From: Pectinatus frisingensis
GTDB lineage: Bacteria; Bacillota; Negativicutes; Selenomonadales; Selenomonadaceae
NCBI RefSeq assembly: GCF_015732285.1
Contig: NZ_WIQU01000029.1
Span: 1-60,832, forward strand
Length of the DNA: 60,832 nucleotides
Reading direction: 5' to 3'
Notes under the pieces: model-generated
What the model saw: the letters and a program-made list of their open reading frames with translations, nothing else
Database searches by the model: none
Told to the model about the DNA's origin: nothing
Translations under genes and position numbers: made by a program
In this document: positions 27,028 through 36,335 of the stretch, piece after piece
Layout of the letters: each line of letters begins with the position of its first letter
How positions within the stretch are numbered: the stretch's first letter is position 1

Positions 27028-27858
27028 TTATTTGGTTATAGCTTTAAAAGCAGAGGCCTGAGCGGTCATGCTTCTTTCTGAGGCCAGGCGTTCGATGGAA
27101 GAAGCACCAAAGAAACCATCGATTTCAGGAACATGTTTTATAACATAAGCAGCGTCTTCCGGGTCGGCAATAGGGCCGCCGTGGCAGATTACCATTATGT
27201 CGGAACGAACGGCGCGACCAGCCTTAATGATTGACCGGATTTTTTCACAGCAATCATTGAGAGTGACTGCTGTTTCGGCACCAATGCTGCCTTTGGTAGT
27301 AAGTCCCATGTGGGCAACCAGAATGTCGGCACCGGCTTGTGCCATTGCTTTTGCCTGTTCCGGATCAAATACGTATGGGCAGGTCAGCATATCAAGTTTG
27401 TGAGCTTGTCTTACCATATCTACTTCCAAACCGTATCCCATACCGGTTTCTTCCAGATTGGATCTGAATTTACCATCGATGAGGCCAACGGTAGGGAAGT
27501 TTTGGACACCGTTAAAACCTTGATCCTTGAGCTTTTGTAAAAATAGATCCATTACACGGAAGGGATCAGTACCGCATACTCCGGCTAAAACAGGTGTCTT
27601 TTTAACTATCGGCAGCACTTCACGGCCCATTTCCTGAACTATCTGATTGGCATCGCCATAAGATAAAAGTCCGGATAAGGAACCACGTCCTGCCATGCGA
27701 AAACGTCCGGAATTATAAATAATAAGCATATCAACATCAGCTTTTTCACTGCATTTCGCAGTGATGCCGGTACCGGCACCGACACCAACCAAGATTTTTC
27801 CGGTTTGTATCTGGTTTTTAAAATCAGCTAAGATTTCTGTTCTTGATTTTCTCAACAT
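27028..27858 (-). CDS. TIM-barrel 'phosphoenolpyruvate hydrolase-like' protein
   Basis: 276 residues of the PF09370-type TIM-barrel family, related to the PEP mutase/isocitrate lyase superfamily. Visible conserved motifs: [51 protein letters not shown] and CHGGPI. Cytoplasmic, no signal. It is the third gene of a unit whose middle gene encodes a UPF0261 protein; in plants and fungi both domains are fused in one chain (tomato Tm-1). Enzymatic activity is not established for the family, so the PEP-hydrolase name is only a label. Confidence 0.88.
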   Translation of the reverse strand: MLRKSRTEILADFKNQIQTGKILVGVGAGTGITAKCSEKADVDMLIIYNSGRFRMAGRGSLSGLLSYGDANQIVQEMGREVLPIVKKTPVLAGVCGTDPFRVMDLFLQKLKDQGFNGVQNFPTVGLIDGKFRSNLEETGMGYGLEVDMVRQAHKLDMLTCPYVFDPEQAKAMAQAGADILVAHMGLTTKGSIGAETAVTLNDCCEKIRSIIKAGRAVRSDIMVICHGGPIADPEDAAYVIKHVPEIDGFFGASSIERLASERSMTAQASAFKAITK

Positions 27859-28162
27859 ATAAATTACCTCTTTACAGTTTGTTTAAAGTGATTATTATTT
27901 AATGAATATTGCTGGCCTGCGGGAACCGTCAGACGCGATAATTATTATAATGAGCTGCCGTGTAATTAATGTATAGTTGCGTAATGTATATAGTGGGATA
28001 AAATATTCCCAGCCATGGCTGGTGACGATTTCTCCAGCATAGAGATTTGTCAAAGTTTTACAAATGGTATTATGAAAAATATTACGAATAAATATAAACT
28101 TTTTATTGATTACTATATTTTGTCTTTTGAGTCATCACTGAATGGCACTCCCGTGATAAATA
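27859..28162. other. 304-bp gap with a perfect 14-bp palindrome
   Basis: Between the UPF0261 and TIM-barrel genes. Contains CCAGCCATGGCTGG (28009-28022), flanked by GGTGACGATTTCTCC, which can extend the hairpin. No ORF seen. It probably holds a separate promoter or processing site for the TIM-barrel gene. Confidence 0.45.
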
Positions 28163-29380
28163 TTAAGCGTTCAGCAGATCAATAAGGTTTTGGGCAGCAG
28201 TTTCAGCAAAAACTTTATCATTGATATTATTATCCATTTTGAGAAATTTGACATGGGGATTACTTATTTCACGTTCTAAGGTTGTAAATAAAGCCTTATC
28301 TTCAGATGGACCATAAAAGGGCTGGCCCGTGGCATCAATAGCTGACACTCCTCTTAAAGGCAGCATGATAATAGTTTTAGTTGCAGCACTATTCAGTTTT
28401 TCGGCCAGCTTTTTAGCAATAGCTATGTTTTCTTCAGCAGTAGTCCGCATTAACGTTACAGTGGGATTATGTTTGTATAAGCTGCGGTTGCGATATTGCG
28501 GCGGTACAGTGTCTATTGGACCGAAGTTTACCATATCCAGAGCCCCAACGGATATTACCTGGGGAATTTTGTTTTTTATGGCAGCTTCACAACGGTGTTC
28601 TCCGGCTGCGAGAACACCTCCGGCTACCTGGTCACACCATTCAGTAGTTGTCAAATCCAGCACACCTTTAAAAAAACCTTGATTGATCAGAGATTCCATT
28701 GTTTTTCCACCTGTTCCGGTGGCATGGAAAACTAAGACTTCATAGCCGGCTTTTTCCAGATAATTTTTCGCCTGGTCAATGCAGGGGGTGGTTACACCAA
28801 ACATTGTGGCAGCAATCAAAGGTTTAGTATCGGGTGGGTCCGCCGGTAATTTATCACCGGCAGTAAGCATACCGCTTATGGCGAAAATAGCATTTTTGAA
28901 AATGGTCTTGGATATTTTGTTCAATCCGGCTACATCAACGATTGAGGGTATCATTACAATGTCACTGGTGCCGACATATTGTGATACATTACCGGAAGCC
29001 ATGGTCGACACCATTACTTTAGGCACACCAATAGGCAGCTGGCGCATTGCCGGAGTAACTAAAGATGTGCCGCCGGAGCCGCCAAAAGAAATTATCCCGT
29101 CAAATTTTTTTTGTTCATATAATAAAGGCACAATCTTTTTCATACCATTGGACATAGCTTCAGTAGCAAGGGCGCGATCTTTTTTTGCTGCAATTGCCTG
29201 TATATCATAACCGGCTGCTGCAGCTACTTCTTTGTTGGAAACATCAGGGGAAAAAGCCGGAGCAAATATGCCTGTGTGAATGGTAAGTGTTTTTAAGCCG
29301 ATAGTCTCGGCAATTTTTTTCGCATATTCGTATTCTATTCCCTTGGTATCAAAAGTGCCCGCTATTGCGAGTGTTTTCAA
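28163..29380 (-). CDS. Tm-1-like ATP-binding (UPF0261) protein
   Basis: 405 residues from TTG 29380, seven bases after AAAGGAGGG; the longer ATG frame from 29428 has no ribosome site. Matches UPF0261: start KTLAIAGTFDTKG, central FGGSGGTSLVTPAM and MVSTMASGNVSQYVG, HATGTGGKTME, TTEWCDQVAGG and a C-terminal INDKVFAETAA. The homologous N-domain of tomato Tm-1 binds ATP and a viral helicase; the bacterial role is unknown. Lies between the AraC-fused TIM-barrel gene and the free TIM-barrel gene, all on one strand. Confidence 0.9.
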   Translation of the reverse strand: MKTLAIAGTFDTKGIEYEYAKKIAETIGLKTLTIHTGIFAPAFSPDVSNKEVAAAAGYDIQAIAAKKDRALATEAMSNGMKKIVPLLYEQKKFDGIISFGGSGGTSLVTPAMRQLPIGVPKVMVSTMASGNVSQYVGTSDIVMIPSIVDVAGLNKISKTIFKNAIFAISGMLTAGDKLPADPPDTKPLIAATMFGVTTPCIDQAKNYLEKAGYEVLVFHATGTGGKTMESLINQGFFKGVLDLTTTEWCDQVAGGVLAAGEHRCEAAIKNKIPQVISVGALDMVNFGPIDTVPPQYRNRSLYKHNPTVTLMRTTAEENIAIAKKLAEKLNSAATKTIIMLPLRGVSAIDATGQPFYGPSEDKALFTTLEREISNPHVKFLKMDNNINDKVFAETAAQNLIDLLNA

Positions 29381-29526
29381 GGATATTCCCTCCTTTTGAT
29401 TATTGTAAAATATTTTTCCGATATGCATATCTTATATATATATATTATGTTTTGGCAGGAGGGAAGTAAATGTATTTATGTTTCTTTATATTGTGTTTAA
29501 GTACTTTTATTAATATTTATAATTTT

Positions 29527-30723
29527 CTACTTATTAATAGCTGTGTCCTTGGCAAATGCACTGGGAGTGAATCCTGTATATTTTTTAAACATTTTAGAGA
29601 ATTGTACATAATCAGTATAACCGACATTGACAGCGGCTTCTTTGCAGGATACACAGCCGTGACGCAGTAAGTCTTTGGCTTTATTAACACGGAAACGCAC
29701 CAAGTACTGAGAAAAACTGCAGCCAACTTCTTTTTTGAAGCGAATACTCAGATAGTTTTTGGATACATGTATAGCAGAAGCTAATGAACTAAGATGTATT
29801 TCTTCGATATAGTGTTCTTTGATATAGTATTTTATGAAATCGGCATAATCTTTATTATTCCAATTGTTATGAATTTTAGCAGCTGGTTTCTTTTTTTCGA
29901 AGTCATTGTAGTATTTAAAGGATTGAATGGTTTTTAGTATGGCTTTTTCTGTGGGGATACGGTCGAATGTGGAACCGCCTATATAACCTTGACATTCAGT
30001 GCTTTGATAAATGTATTCCATATCAAGAGGTGTGTTTGCCGGTCCGGCATAAATCATTTTTATTACGTCAGGGTTTAATGCGGTACATACTTTAAATATC
30101 GTGCCGGATATTTTTCGCGCCTCATCGATGGAAATATATTTTTTGGCACCAAGAAAACCACCCTTGGTCAGTCCCAGATGCAGACAGATAATGTCAGCAC
30201 CGGCTAAAAGCATTTGCTGTGCCTGATGTGTATTGATAACAAAGGCCAGGGTGAACATATCCATTTTATGGGCTAAGCTGATGGCTTCGATTTCTTGTTT
30301 GAAGGTATTACCGTCTTCTTCTAAAGCTTCACGAAACTTGCCGTCTATAAGTGATAACGTAGGATAGTTGACTATTCCGGAAAATCCGGTACGTTTAATT
30401 TTCTTTATATATTCGGTCAGATTGATGAAAGGATCACTGGCAAAAAGTCCGAATAATACAGGAACGGTTTTCAGCATTGGTAATATTTCCCGGCTGCCTA
30501 TTTCCATGATGAGATCATTGCTGTTGCCATAACAGTAATAACTGGCATAGGAACCCTGCCCCATGGATCGGTACTTGCCTGCGCTCAACGCTAAAAGCAG
30601 GTCTGCTCCGCCCATAGCAGCATATTTAGCTGTTATACCGGTTCCTACAACAGCGCCAATGATGTGATGATGATTATTTTTTTGTTTATTGAGAGCTGTT
30701 AATATATTCTTTCTGGTAAACAT
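29527..30723 (-). CDS. TIM-barrel (PEP-hydrolase-like) domain fused to AraC HTH
   Basis: 398 residues. Residues 1 to about 275 repeat the same TIM-barrel family as the protein at 27028-27858 (VGTGITAKY, AGKYRSMGQGS, ASDPF, NYPTLSLIDGKFR, LHLGLTKGG, GGSTFDR), with HGGP replaced by YAGPA. Residues about 295-390 are a C-terminal AraC double HTH (SKNYLSIRFKKEVG, GYTDYVQFSKMFKKYTGF). It is the first gene of the unit and most likely its ligand-responsive regulator, with the barrel as sensor. The reading frame is intact across the join, so this is a real fusion. Confidence 0.9.
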   Translation of the reverse strand: MFTRKNILTALNKQKNNHHHIIGAVVGTGITAKYAAMGGADLLLALSAGKYRSMGQGSYASYYCYGNSNDLIMEIGSREILPMLKTVPVLFGLFASDPFINLTEYIKKIKRTGFSGIVNYPTLSLIDGKFREALEEDGNTFKQEIEAISLAHKMDMFTLAFVINTHQAQQMLLAGADIICLHLGLTKGGFLGAKKYISIDEARKISGTIFKVCTALNPDVIKMIYAGPANTPLDMEYIYQSTECQGYIGGSTFDRIPTEKAILKTIQSFKYYNDFEKKKPAAKIHNNWNNKDYADFIKYYIKEHYIEEIHLSSLASAIHVSKNYLSIRFKKEVGCSFSQYLVRFRVNKAKDLLRHGCVSCKEAAVNVGYTDYVQFSKMFKKYTGFTPSAFAKDTAINK

Positions 30724-30933
30724 TTTATCATCTCATTTATAATTCATTATTCTTTATTATAAAGCAAAATGATATTTGATTCATTATATAGTTTTCGCTA
30801 ATATTATTTAAAATAAAATAATTGTCACAAATAAATTTTATTTTTGCCTTATTTTTGTCAAATTTTATTTGTATTATAAGGATAAATCAAATGAATCAGA
30901 TGGATTAGAAAATATATTTGGAGGATGATAATA

Positions 30934-31599
30934 ATGATTAATTTATCAAAGAAAAAAATGGGCGCACTTGCTGTAGGAGCAGTTATGACATTTGGTGCAG
31001 CTTTTCCCGCATTGACTTTTGCGGCAAGCCAAAACGATGCCTATGGCAGCCCGTATGATTGTTATCAAGGCCAGGGTATTGGCGGTCATCATAAGAATGG
31101 GATGTTTGCTGAAATGGAAAAAGAATTGAATATCAGCAAGGCAGATTTCGATAATTACAGGACAAAAGGATACAGCGGCAGAGATGTTATGCACGCTGCA
31201 ATCATAGCTAAGGCAAGCGGTAAATCACTTGACAAGGTTATTAGCTATAAGACAGCAGATACTACATGGCATTATGTCATGGGAAAGGTCAATGTTACCG
31301 ATGACCAACTCAGACAAGTTCATCAGGATTTATTTACCGACGGAATTTCGCAGCGTACAGGTGTAGATAAAAGTGCGATAACAAATCTGTTTAAACAGGG
31401 CTATAATGGACGTGATATTATGATAGCGGCTGAACTGTCTAAGGTTTCTTCAAAATCAATCGATGATGTAATGGCAATGAAAAAAGTAAATAATACATGG
31501 AAAGATGTAGCTGATTCACTTGGGGTGAATAGGGCAAGTTTCCGGCAGGATTTTGGTCCGATGCATGATGGCCCGATGCATGGTAACTGGGACAGATAA
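30934..31599 (+). CDS. Secreted two-repeat protein of unknown function
   Basis: About 221 residues from ATG 30934 (GGAGG nine bases upstream; the ATG at 30925 touches the site). Signal peptide 1 to about 27 (ending TFAA). The mature part holds two ~80-residue repeats, each with a Y-(S/N)-GRD-(V/I)-M block, a K-S-(L/I)-D-(K/D)-V block, a TW--V segment and a following V/L--(D/N). C-terminus rich in Met, His, Gly and Pro. I do not recognise the family with certainty. Followed by a terminator at 31764. Probably exported to the periplasm. Confidence 0.75.
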   Translation: MINLSKKKMGALAVGAVMTFGAAFPALTFAASQNDAYGSPYDCYQGQGIGGHHKNGMFAEMEKELNISKADFDNYRTKGYSGRDVMHAAIIAKASGKSLDKVISYKTADTTWHYVMGKVNVTDDQLRQVHQDLFTDGISQRTGVDKSAITNLFKQGYNGRDIMIAAELSKVSSKSIDDVMAMKKVNNTWKDVADSLGVNRASFRQDFGPMHDGPMHGNWDR

Positions 31600-31612
31600 G
31601 TATAGATAAAAA

Positions 31613-31745
31613 AGAGGCTCTCATATGAACAGGCTTGACTTCGCAAAGATGCAGCCTATAATCGCTGTATGATTCCTCGCGCTTGGGGGGCGGATAAAGG
31701 AAGTTGTACATTGTATATTTATAAATGGAAATACCAATCTCAATG
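31613..31745. repeat. Interspersed palindromic repeat, copy E (degenerate)
   Basis: CTTGACTTCGCAAAGATGCAGCC corresponds to ATTGACCTCATAAAATGCAGCC of copy A only in part (core TTGAC, GATGCAGCC), and GTATATTTATAAATGGAAAT to the right arm. Ends are worn. Confidence 0.4.
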
Positions 31746-31763
31746 ATTTAACGACATAAACCA

Positions 31764-31803
31764 AAATCACTCTCGGATGATTTAAACCGGGAGTGATTTT
31801 TTT
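31764..31803 (+). terminator. Terminator after the secreted repeat protein
   Basis: Arms AAATCACTCTCGG (31764-31776) and CCGGGAGTGATTT (31787-31799) followed by T-run. Confidence 0.8.
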
Positions 31804-31908
31804 ATCATGTTTTACTATATATAGTATAAGTTTGTGATATTGGTTGCTGATACTTATGAAAATAAGATTTTTCAGATCCTGTGTGCGAAATAGTCGTAAA
31901 AAAACATA

Positions 31909-32229
31909 TTATATAGTGTTATTTTTGTATTGATAGACTTCGTTTCCCCACTCACCGATAGCTTTTAGAGCTGTTATTAATTTTTGGCTCAGTTCAGATA
32001 ATTCATATTCAACTTTTGGTGGAATTTCATCATACTGATGGCGGATGACCAGACAATCTTTTTCAAGTTCCTTGAGATTTTTAGAAAGCATAAGACTTGA
32101 TATTCCAGGTGTTTTTCTTTGCAAGTCATTGAAGCGTATTACACCGTTTTGATGCAGCGTCCATATAATAAGCAGTTTCCATCTGCCGGTTATCATATTT
32201 AAAGCATAAGCAACTGGGCAGTTTTCCAT
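31909..32229 (-). CDS. HxlR-family transcriptional regulator
   Basis: 106 residues: N-terminal ENCPVAYALNMITGRWKLLII, with Cys at position 4 that is redox-sensing in several HxlR proteins, winged helix with RFNDLQRKTPGISSLMLSKNLKEL. Family members sense aldehydes, quinones or thiol stress. Divergent from the flavoprotein gene at 32375, with a 20-bp palindrome just before its own start, so it likely represses both. Confidence 0.92.
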   Translation of the reverse strand: MENCPVAYALNMITGRWKLLIIWTLHQNGVIRFNDLQRKTPGISSLMLSKNLKELEKDCLVIRHQYDEIPPKVEYELSELSQKLITALKAIGEWGNEVYQYKNNTI

Positions 32230-32243
32230 AAAATTCCTCCTGG

Positions 32244-32263
32244 TACTAATATGTATATTAGTA
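32244..32263. promoter_or_regulatory. HxlR operator candidate
   Basis: TACTAATAT-GT-ATATTAGTA, 9 perfect pairs around a 2-bp centre, 15-34 bp upstream of hxlR and about 110 bp before the flavoprotein gene. Size and position match HxlR/YodB-type operators. Confidence 0.65.
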
Positions 32264-32374
32264 ACTAAATATTTTTTGCGTACTTGTTGATTTATATGTT
32301 ACTTAATATAATGAAAATAGTCAATGCGGATTGGCAACAATTTGAAAATGGCGTATTAAAGAGGAGTGATAATA

Positions 32375-32926
32375 ATGTCTAAAGTAGTTGTTTTTGAAGG
32401 CAGTCCAAGGAAAAATGGATATACGGCAAATTTGTTGGAACAAGTGGTAAATGGGGCAAAGTCCAAGGGTGCTGAAATTGTAGAATATAATTTAAATGAC
32501 ACGCGAATAAGAGGCTGTCAGGGGTGTTTCTATTGCAGAACCCATGATGGTTGTGCTACTGATGATTATTTGCAGCCAATGTATAAGGATATTAATGAAG
32601 CAGATGCTATAGTATTAGGTTCCCCAATTTACTATTATCAAATAACAGGGCAGGTGAAAGTATGGCTTGACCGTACATTCCCGATGCTTGGTGATAAGTT
32701 TGTTCCAAGGCATCCAGATAAAAAAGCTGTGACTGTATTCGTGCAGGGAAATGCAGATGCCAAAATAGGCGAAGACGGGATCAGGTCTATAAATCGGACA
32801 TTTGACATGTATGGCTGGAAGATCGAAGATAGTATTCATTATTGTGGAACCAGTGGTAATCCGGATTTGCAAAAGGATGATAAAATATTGGCAAGGGCGT
32901 TTAATGCTGGCAGAAATTTGGTTTGA
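32375..32926 (+). CDS. Iron-sulfur flavoprotein / NAD(P)H-dependent FMN reductase
   Basis: 183 residues from ATG 32375 (GAGGAG upstream). Flavodoxin-like fold with the FMN phosphate loop GSPRKNGYT at residues 9-17, a compact cysteine motif C-x2-C-x2-C-x5-C (CQGC-FYC-GC) near residue 48, and GSPIYYYQ. The cysteine motif is that of iron-sulfur flavoproteins that reduce oxygen, peroxide or quinones in anaerobes. Divergent HxlR regulator suggests induction by reactive electrophiles. Confidence 0.9.
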   Translation: MSKVVVFEGSPRKNGYTANLLEQVVNGAKSKGAEIVEYNLNDTRIRGCQGCFYCRTHDGCATDDYLQPMYKDINEADAIVLGSPIYYYQITGQVKVWLDRTFPMLGDKFVPRHPDKKAVTVFVQGNADAKIGEDGIRSINRTFDMYGWKIEDSIHYCGTSGNPDLQKDDKILARAFNAGRNLV

Positions 32927-32937
32927 AAAATTATTTT

Positions 32938-33057
32938 AGGTGTCGCACGACGGCATTGATTTTTAAAGATGCACTTCACCACCGCTATGCGGCCCACCGT
33001 CCTTCTAAGAGTGGAACATTGTGTATATTTACGAATGAAAATGCCTGTGTGCGGCAG
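32938..33057. repeat. Interspersed palindromic repeat, copy D
   Basis: Left end TGTCGCACGACGGCATTGA, right end CGAATGAAAATG...TGTGCGGCA, same orientation as copy A. The middle contains TTCACCACCGCT as in copy C. Confidence 0.6.
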
Positions 33058-33098
33058 TTTTTTTATGTTTTATGAGAAAGTTATCTAAAAATCTAAAA

Positions 33099-34277
33099 TC
33101 AATAATTGAATTTTAGATTTGCCTTAGCTGACAGCTGTTCATGTTTTTTACGACCATAATTAAAGGCTTTTACTGAAAATACCAGACAGACACTGCCAAT
33201 GCTAAGAAGCATTAAAATATCCTGAATCAGATTGTTTGTTGTTCCTGATAAAAGCAGATCGCGGATAGGATTGGACATCCATGTTAATGGGAAAAAAATT
33301 TTGGCCATCAGCTGCATTGAGGCAGGCATTGATTCCAGTGGCCAGGTGTAGCCGGAAAAAATAAATGCCGGGACTACGTATACCAGCGATACTTTTACAA
33401 ATTTTAATTCCGTTATAAAAAAAGCGGCGATAAAGATGCCCAAACAAAGTACTGCAAAACAAAAAGCACTATTAAGCAGCAGAAGTTTGATATATGAAGC
33501 CTTTACAGGAACATACCATACATGGCCGGCTAAAAATAGAAAACTTATAAAAGCTATTGTTGCAAGTGACCAATGCAGTAATAGTTTACCGAATATAAGT
33601 TTGTATATAGGTGTACCGTTTAATTCGGACAAATGGTTAAGATCATAGTGGACGGATGCCCCTACGGCAAAAAAAAGTCCTTGTTCAAATGCTGTCATGG
33701 ATAGTCCGATACAGAAAAAGAACAGATATGTTTGAATCGGATTATTCATCATCCGTAAGTTATAGTGAATTGGAATGATTTTTGGCGTCAGGATATCTTG
33801 CGACAGTCCTAACCTTAAAGATGTATAGTTAATAGCAATATTATCAGAATAGTTGTTGATTATATCTTGGGCAGCCGTGGCTGTGGTATTGGCAAAAACA
33901 AGATTAGCACCGTTTACCATATAAAGGACTGTAGCAGGATGTCCTAAGGCAATATTTTTAGAAAAATCCCTTGGAATTTGAATCGCAGCATATACTTCTT
34001 TATTATCCAGTGCCTGGAGCATGGCCTCTTCACTGGATGCGTTTTGCACAATTTCAAAGGTTTCACTGTCATCGATGTTTTTTATAAGTTTTCTGCTTAA
34101 GTGTGACTGATCTTCATCATAGATTATGGCAGGTACATGTTTTACAATACCAGGTTCATAGAGGGAACCAAACAAAAACAGATATATTAATATGGCACCA
34201 AAAATAAAAATTATCCGTCGCGGATCTTTAAGAAATATTTCATAGAGCTCCCGCTTTATGATTTGCCATAAATTCAT
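33099..34277 (-). CDS. ABC-2 type transporter permease
   Basis: 392 residues with TM1 near 23-40, a large extracytoplasmic domain (about 45-180, typical IYDEDQS-L-R motif) and five C-terminal membrane segments. YhhJ/YbhR type, which normally pairs with a second permease, an ATPase and a HlyD adaptor. Here only the broken sister permease gene (34274-35439), overlapping by 4 nt, is present; neither ATPase nor adaptor lies in the window. Intact by itself but likely idle unless partners are encoded elsewhere. Confidence 0.88.
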   Translation of the reverse strand: MNLWQIIKRELYEIFLKDPRRIIFIFGAILIYLFLFGSLYEPGIVKHVPAIIYDEDQSHLSRKLIKNIDDSETFEIVQNASSEEAMLQALDNKEVYAAIQIPRDFSKNIALGHPATVLYMVNGANLVFANTTATAAQDIINNYSDNIAINYTSLRLGLSQDILTPKIIPIHYNLRMMNNPIQTYLFFFCIGLSMTAFEQGLFFAVGASVHYDLNHLSELNGTPIYKLIFGKLLLHWSLATIAFISFLFLAGHVWYVPVKASYIKLLLLNSAFCFAVLCLGIFIAAFFITELKFVKVSLVYVVPAFIFSGYTWPLESMPASMQLMAKIFFPLTWMSNPIRDLLLSGTTNNLIQDILMLLSIGSVCLVFSVKAFNYGRKKHEQLSAKANLKFNY

Positions 34278-35439
34278 TGTTTATACCTCATTTTTTGTGT
34301 AATTTTATCGGAGATATAGCGACGTAAGGTAAATATACACCAGGCAATTGTGCCGGCAGTAAAACCGACTGTAAGCAGCATTTTTAGGTTATATGCAAAA
34401 TCAGGACAATAGCCTGCCAGCATCAGATCACGTATACAGTCTCCTGCGTAAGTAATAGGCATAGTGGATGAAAACCATTTGCTGAATCCACGCATGGATA
34501 ATAACGGCCAGGAAAGCCCACTGAATAATAGTCCTGGCATAATGTACAATAATGGCAATTGTACGGCAAGCGTTTCATCCGGAGACATAGCAGAAAATAG
34601 ATATAAGACACCAATTACAGCAAATATAAAGAATCCGCCGAGTAAAAGCAGTTTCCATATTTGCGCACGGATTGGTACGGCCCATAAATAAGTCAATCCG
34701 GCCAGTGAAACAGCATAACTGATCAATCCCAGAAACCAGTATGGCAGCGCTTTTGCTGTCATCAGTAAAAATGAGGAATAATCCGGGCCATAAATATTAC
34801 GTCGGCAAAGTGCACTTAGAAGCGGAGTAACTGTCACCAGCAAAGCAATCTGCAGACCGTTCAACACTATCCCCGGCAGCATAAATGAAGTATATCCGGT
34901 TGTCGGATTGTTGAGCAGGCGTACACCAATATGAACCGGATATACCATATGCAAGGCTTCATTTGGTAAAACACCTGCACCTTCCACTAATTTTTGCGCC
35001 AGCCCAACAGAAAAAGTACGATTATTTTCTTGAATTGAAACCAAAGCAGAATTGGCAAAAATATTATTTGATGAGTTAAGAAGTAAAATAATATCAGCAC
35101 TGCGGCCTGATTTTATTTACTCGGAGAAATTAACTGGTATACCAAGCCCAACTTGGGCTTTATCATCACTGAGCAGTTTCGACATTTCTTCCTGAGTATC
35201 TGCGTAATATTTAATATCAAATCGTTCGGAATCATGATATACCTTAATTAAACTGCGGCTTAAATTGCTTTGATCCTGATCATAAATTACCATAGGAATA
35301 TGTCGTACTGTGTTTTCTTTATATATCATGCCAAAAAATATACAAAATAACAGCGGTGTCAAAAAAATAATGCTGCCGGGAAAGGTCTGCGCCAAAGTGC
35401 ATGATGTTCATAACGCACAATCTCCAAAAATTTTCTCAT
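34274..35439 (-). pseudogene. ABC-2 transporter permease, broken by a frameshift and a nonsense codon
   Basis: ATG 35439 with AGGAG opens MRKFLEIVRYE, the expected start of this family. After about 13 codons the frame is lost: continuing in frame gives a stop near 35360, while the family sequence (FLTPLLFCIFFGMIY, IYDQDQSNLSRSL) resumes in another frame from about 35400. In that second frame an in-frame TAA at 35117-35119 follows NFSE where the intact paralogue at 33099-34277 has NFSK/DFSK-N; family sequence continues past it without shift. About 390 codons in total, close to the paralogue's length. So two independent disabling mutations. Confidence 0.85.
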
Positions 35440-35603
35440 GATGATATAACTCCTGTAATGTTATAGCTTGATGTAGTTTTTATGTTATGTTGTTTGATTA
35501 GTACTCAGGCAGCACGATATAGACAGTTTATAGCTAAATATACGTGGTATTTATTACTGATAATACCGCATATGTAATATCGGGTACTAAAATACATTTT
35601 TGA

Positions 35604-35724
35604 GGGCCGCCGCACATAACTATTTTCATTCATAAATATGCGATATGCCATTTTTTTTGTCCGCCTTTAAAAAAGCGGTGGTGATTGCATTTTTATGAGG
35701 CCAATGTCGTTTATGCGGCAGCCC
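35604..35724. repeat. Interspersed palindromic repeat, copy C
   Basis: GGGCCGCCGCAC at left, GCGGCAGCCC at right, with ATTTTCATTCATAAATATGC and, inverted, GCATTTTTATGAGGCCAATG inside. Same orientation as copy B. Rest of the 343-bp gap (35440-35782) shows nothing else. Confidence 0.7.
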
Positions 35725-35782
35725 TTTTTTGATATCTTTATTGCGTAATGTTTAAATTTAAAACTATAAATAAAATAGTGAA

Positions 35783-36334
35783 TTACTTATTTTCTAATCC
35801 AAAAAATATAATATCACTTAAATGTTTTAATGCTTCACTATAGGTAAGATTGCTTTTTTTTAAAAAAATGTATTGGGACAAGGCTTCTGACGTTACTAAT
35901 AAACATTGATGCATAACGTCCAGATTAACTTTTCTAAATTCATGTTTTTGGATGCCTTCCTGTAATATATCCATCAAGACATTGATTTTTTTTTCACGAA
36001 AAATAGACCAGCGATGCCATTCACTGCTATAATCAGTTCGTAAATCAGCATAGATGTTTTTATCAAAACGCTTAAATGCTTCTGTATATAGGCAAACAAA
36101 AGATATGATTTTTTGTTTCACCGGCAGATCGGCGTTGCGTATTGATTTTTCTTTTTGGTTAAAATTGTTCATTAAGTAATTTATTATTTCATAGATCAGC
36201 TGATCTTTTGATTCCACAATTTTATATAGTGAGGTTTTGCTGATATGTAAACGGTGCGTTAAATCAATCATTCTAAATCGTAAAGAATGTATTTCTATTT
36301 CTTTTAATGCAGCCAGGATCACTCTTTCATTCAT
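35783..36334 (-). CDS. TetR-family transcriptional regulator
   Basis: 183 residues; the N-terminal HTH (about 15-50, with TSLYKIVESKDQLIYEIINY) matches TetR, the C-terminal ligand domain is not distinctive. Lies upstream of the broken permease operon on the same strand, the usual place for the regulator of such exporters. GGAGGG ribosome site is within an inverted repeat (36336-36383). Confidence 0.85.
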   Translation of the reverse strand: MNERVILAALKEIEIHSLRFRMIDLTHRLHISKTSLYKIVESKDQLIYEIINYLMNNFNQKEKSIRNADLPVKQKIISFVCLYTEAFKRFDKNIYADLRTDYSSEWHRWSIFREKKINVLMDILQEGIQKHEFRKVNLDVMHQCLLVTSEALSQYIFLKKSNLTYSEALKHLSDIIFFGLENK

Positions 36335-36335
36335 T

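Noticed and set aside
30946-31194. Minus-strand open frame overlapping the secreted repeat protein
   Set aside because: No ribosome site, fully inside the other gene.
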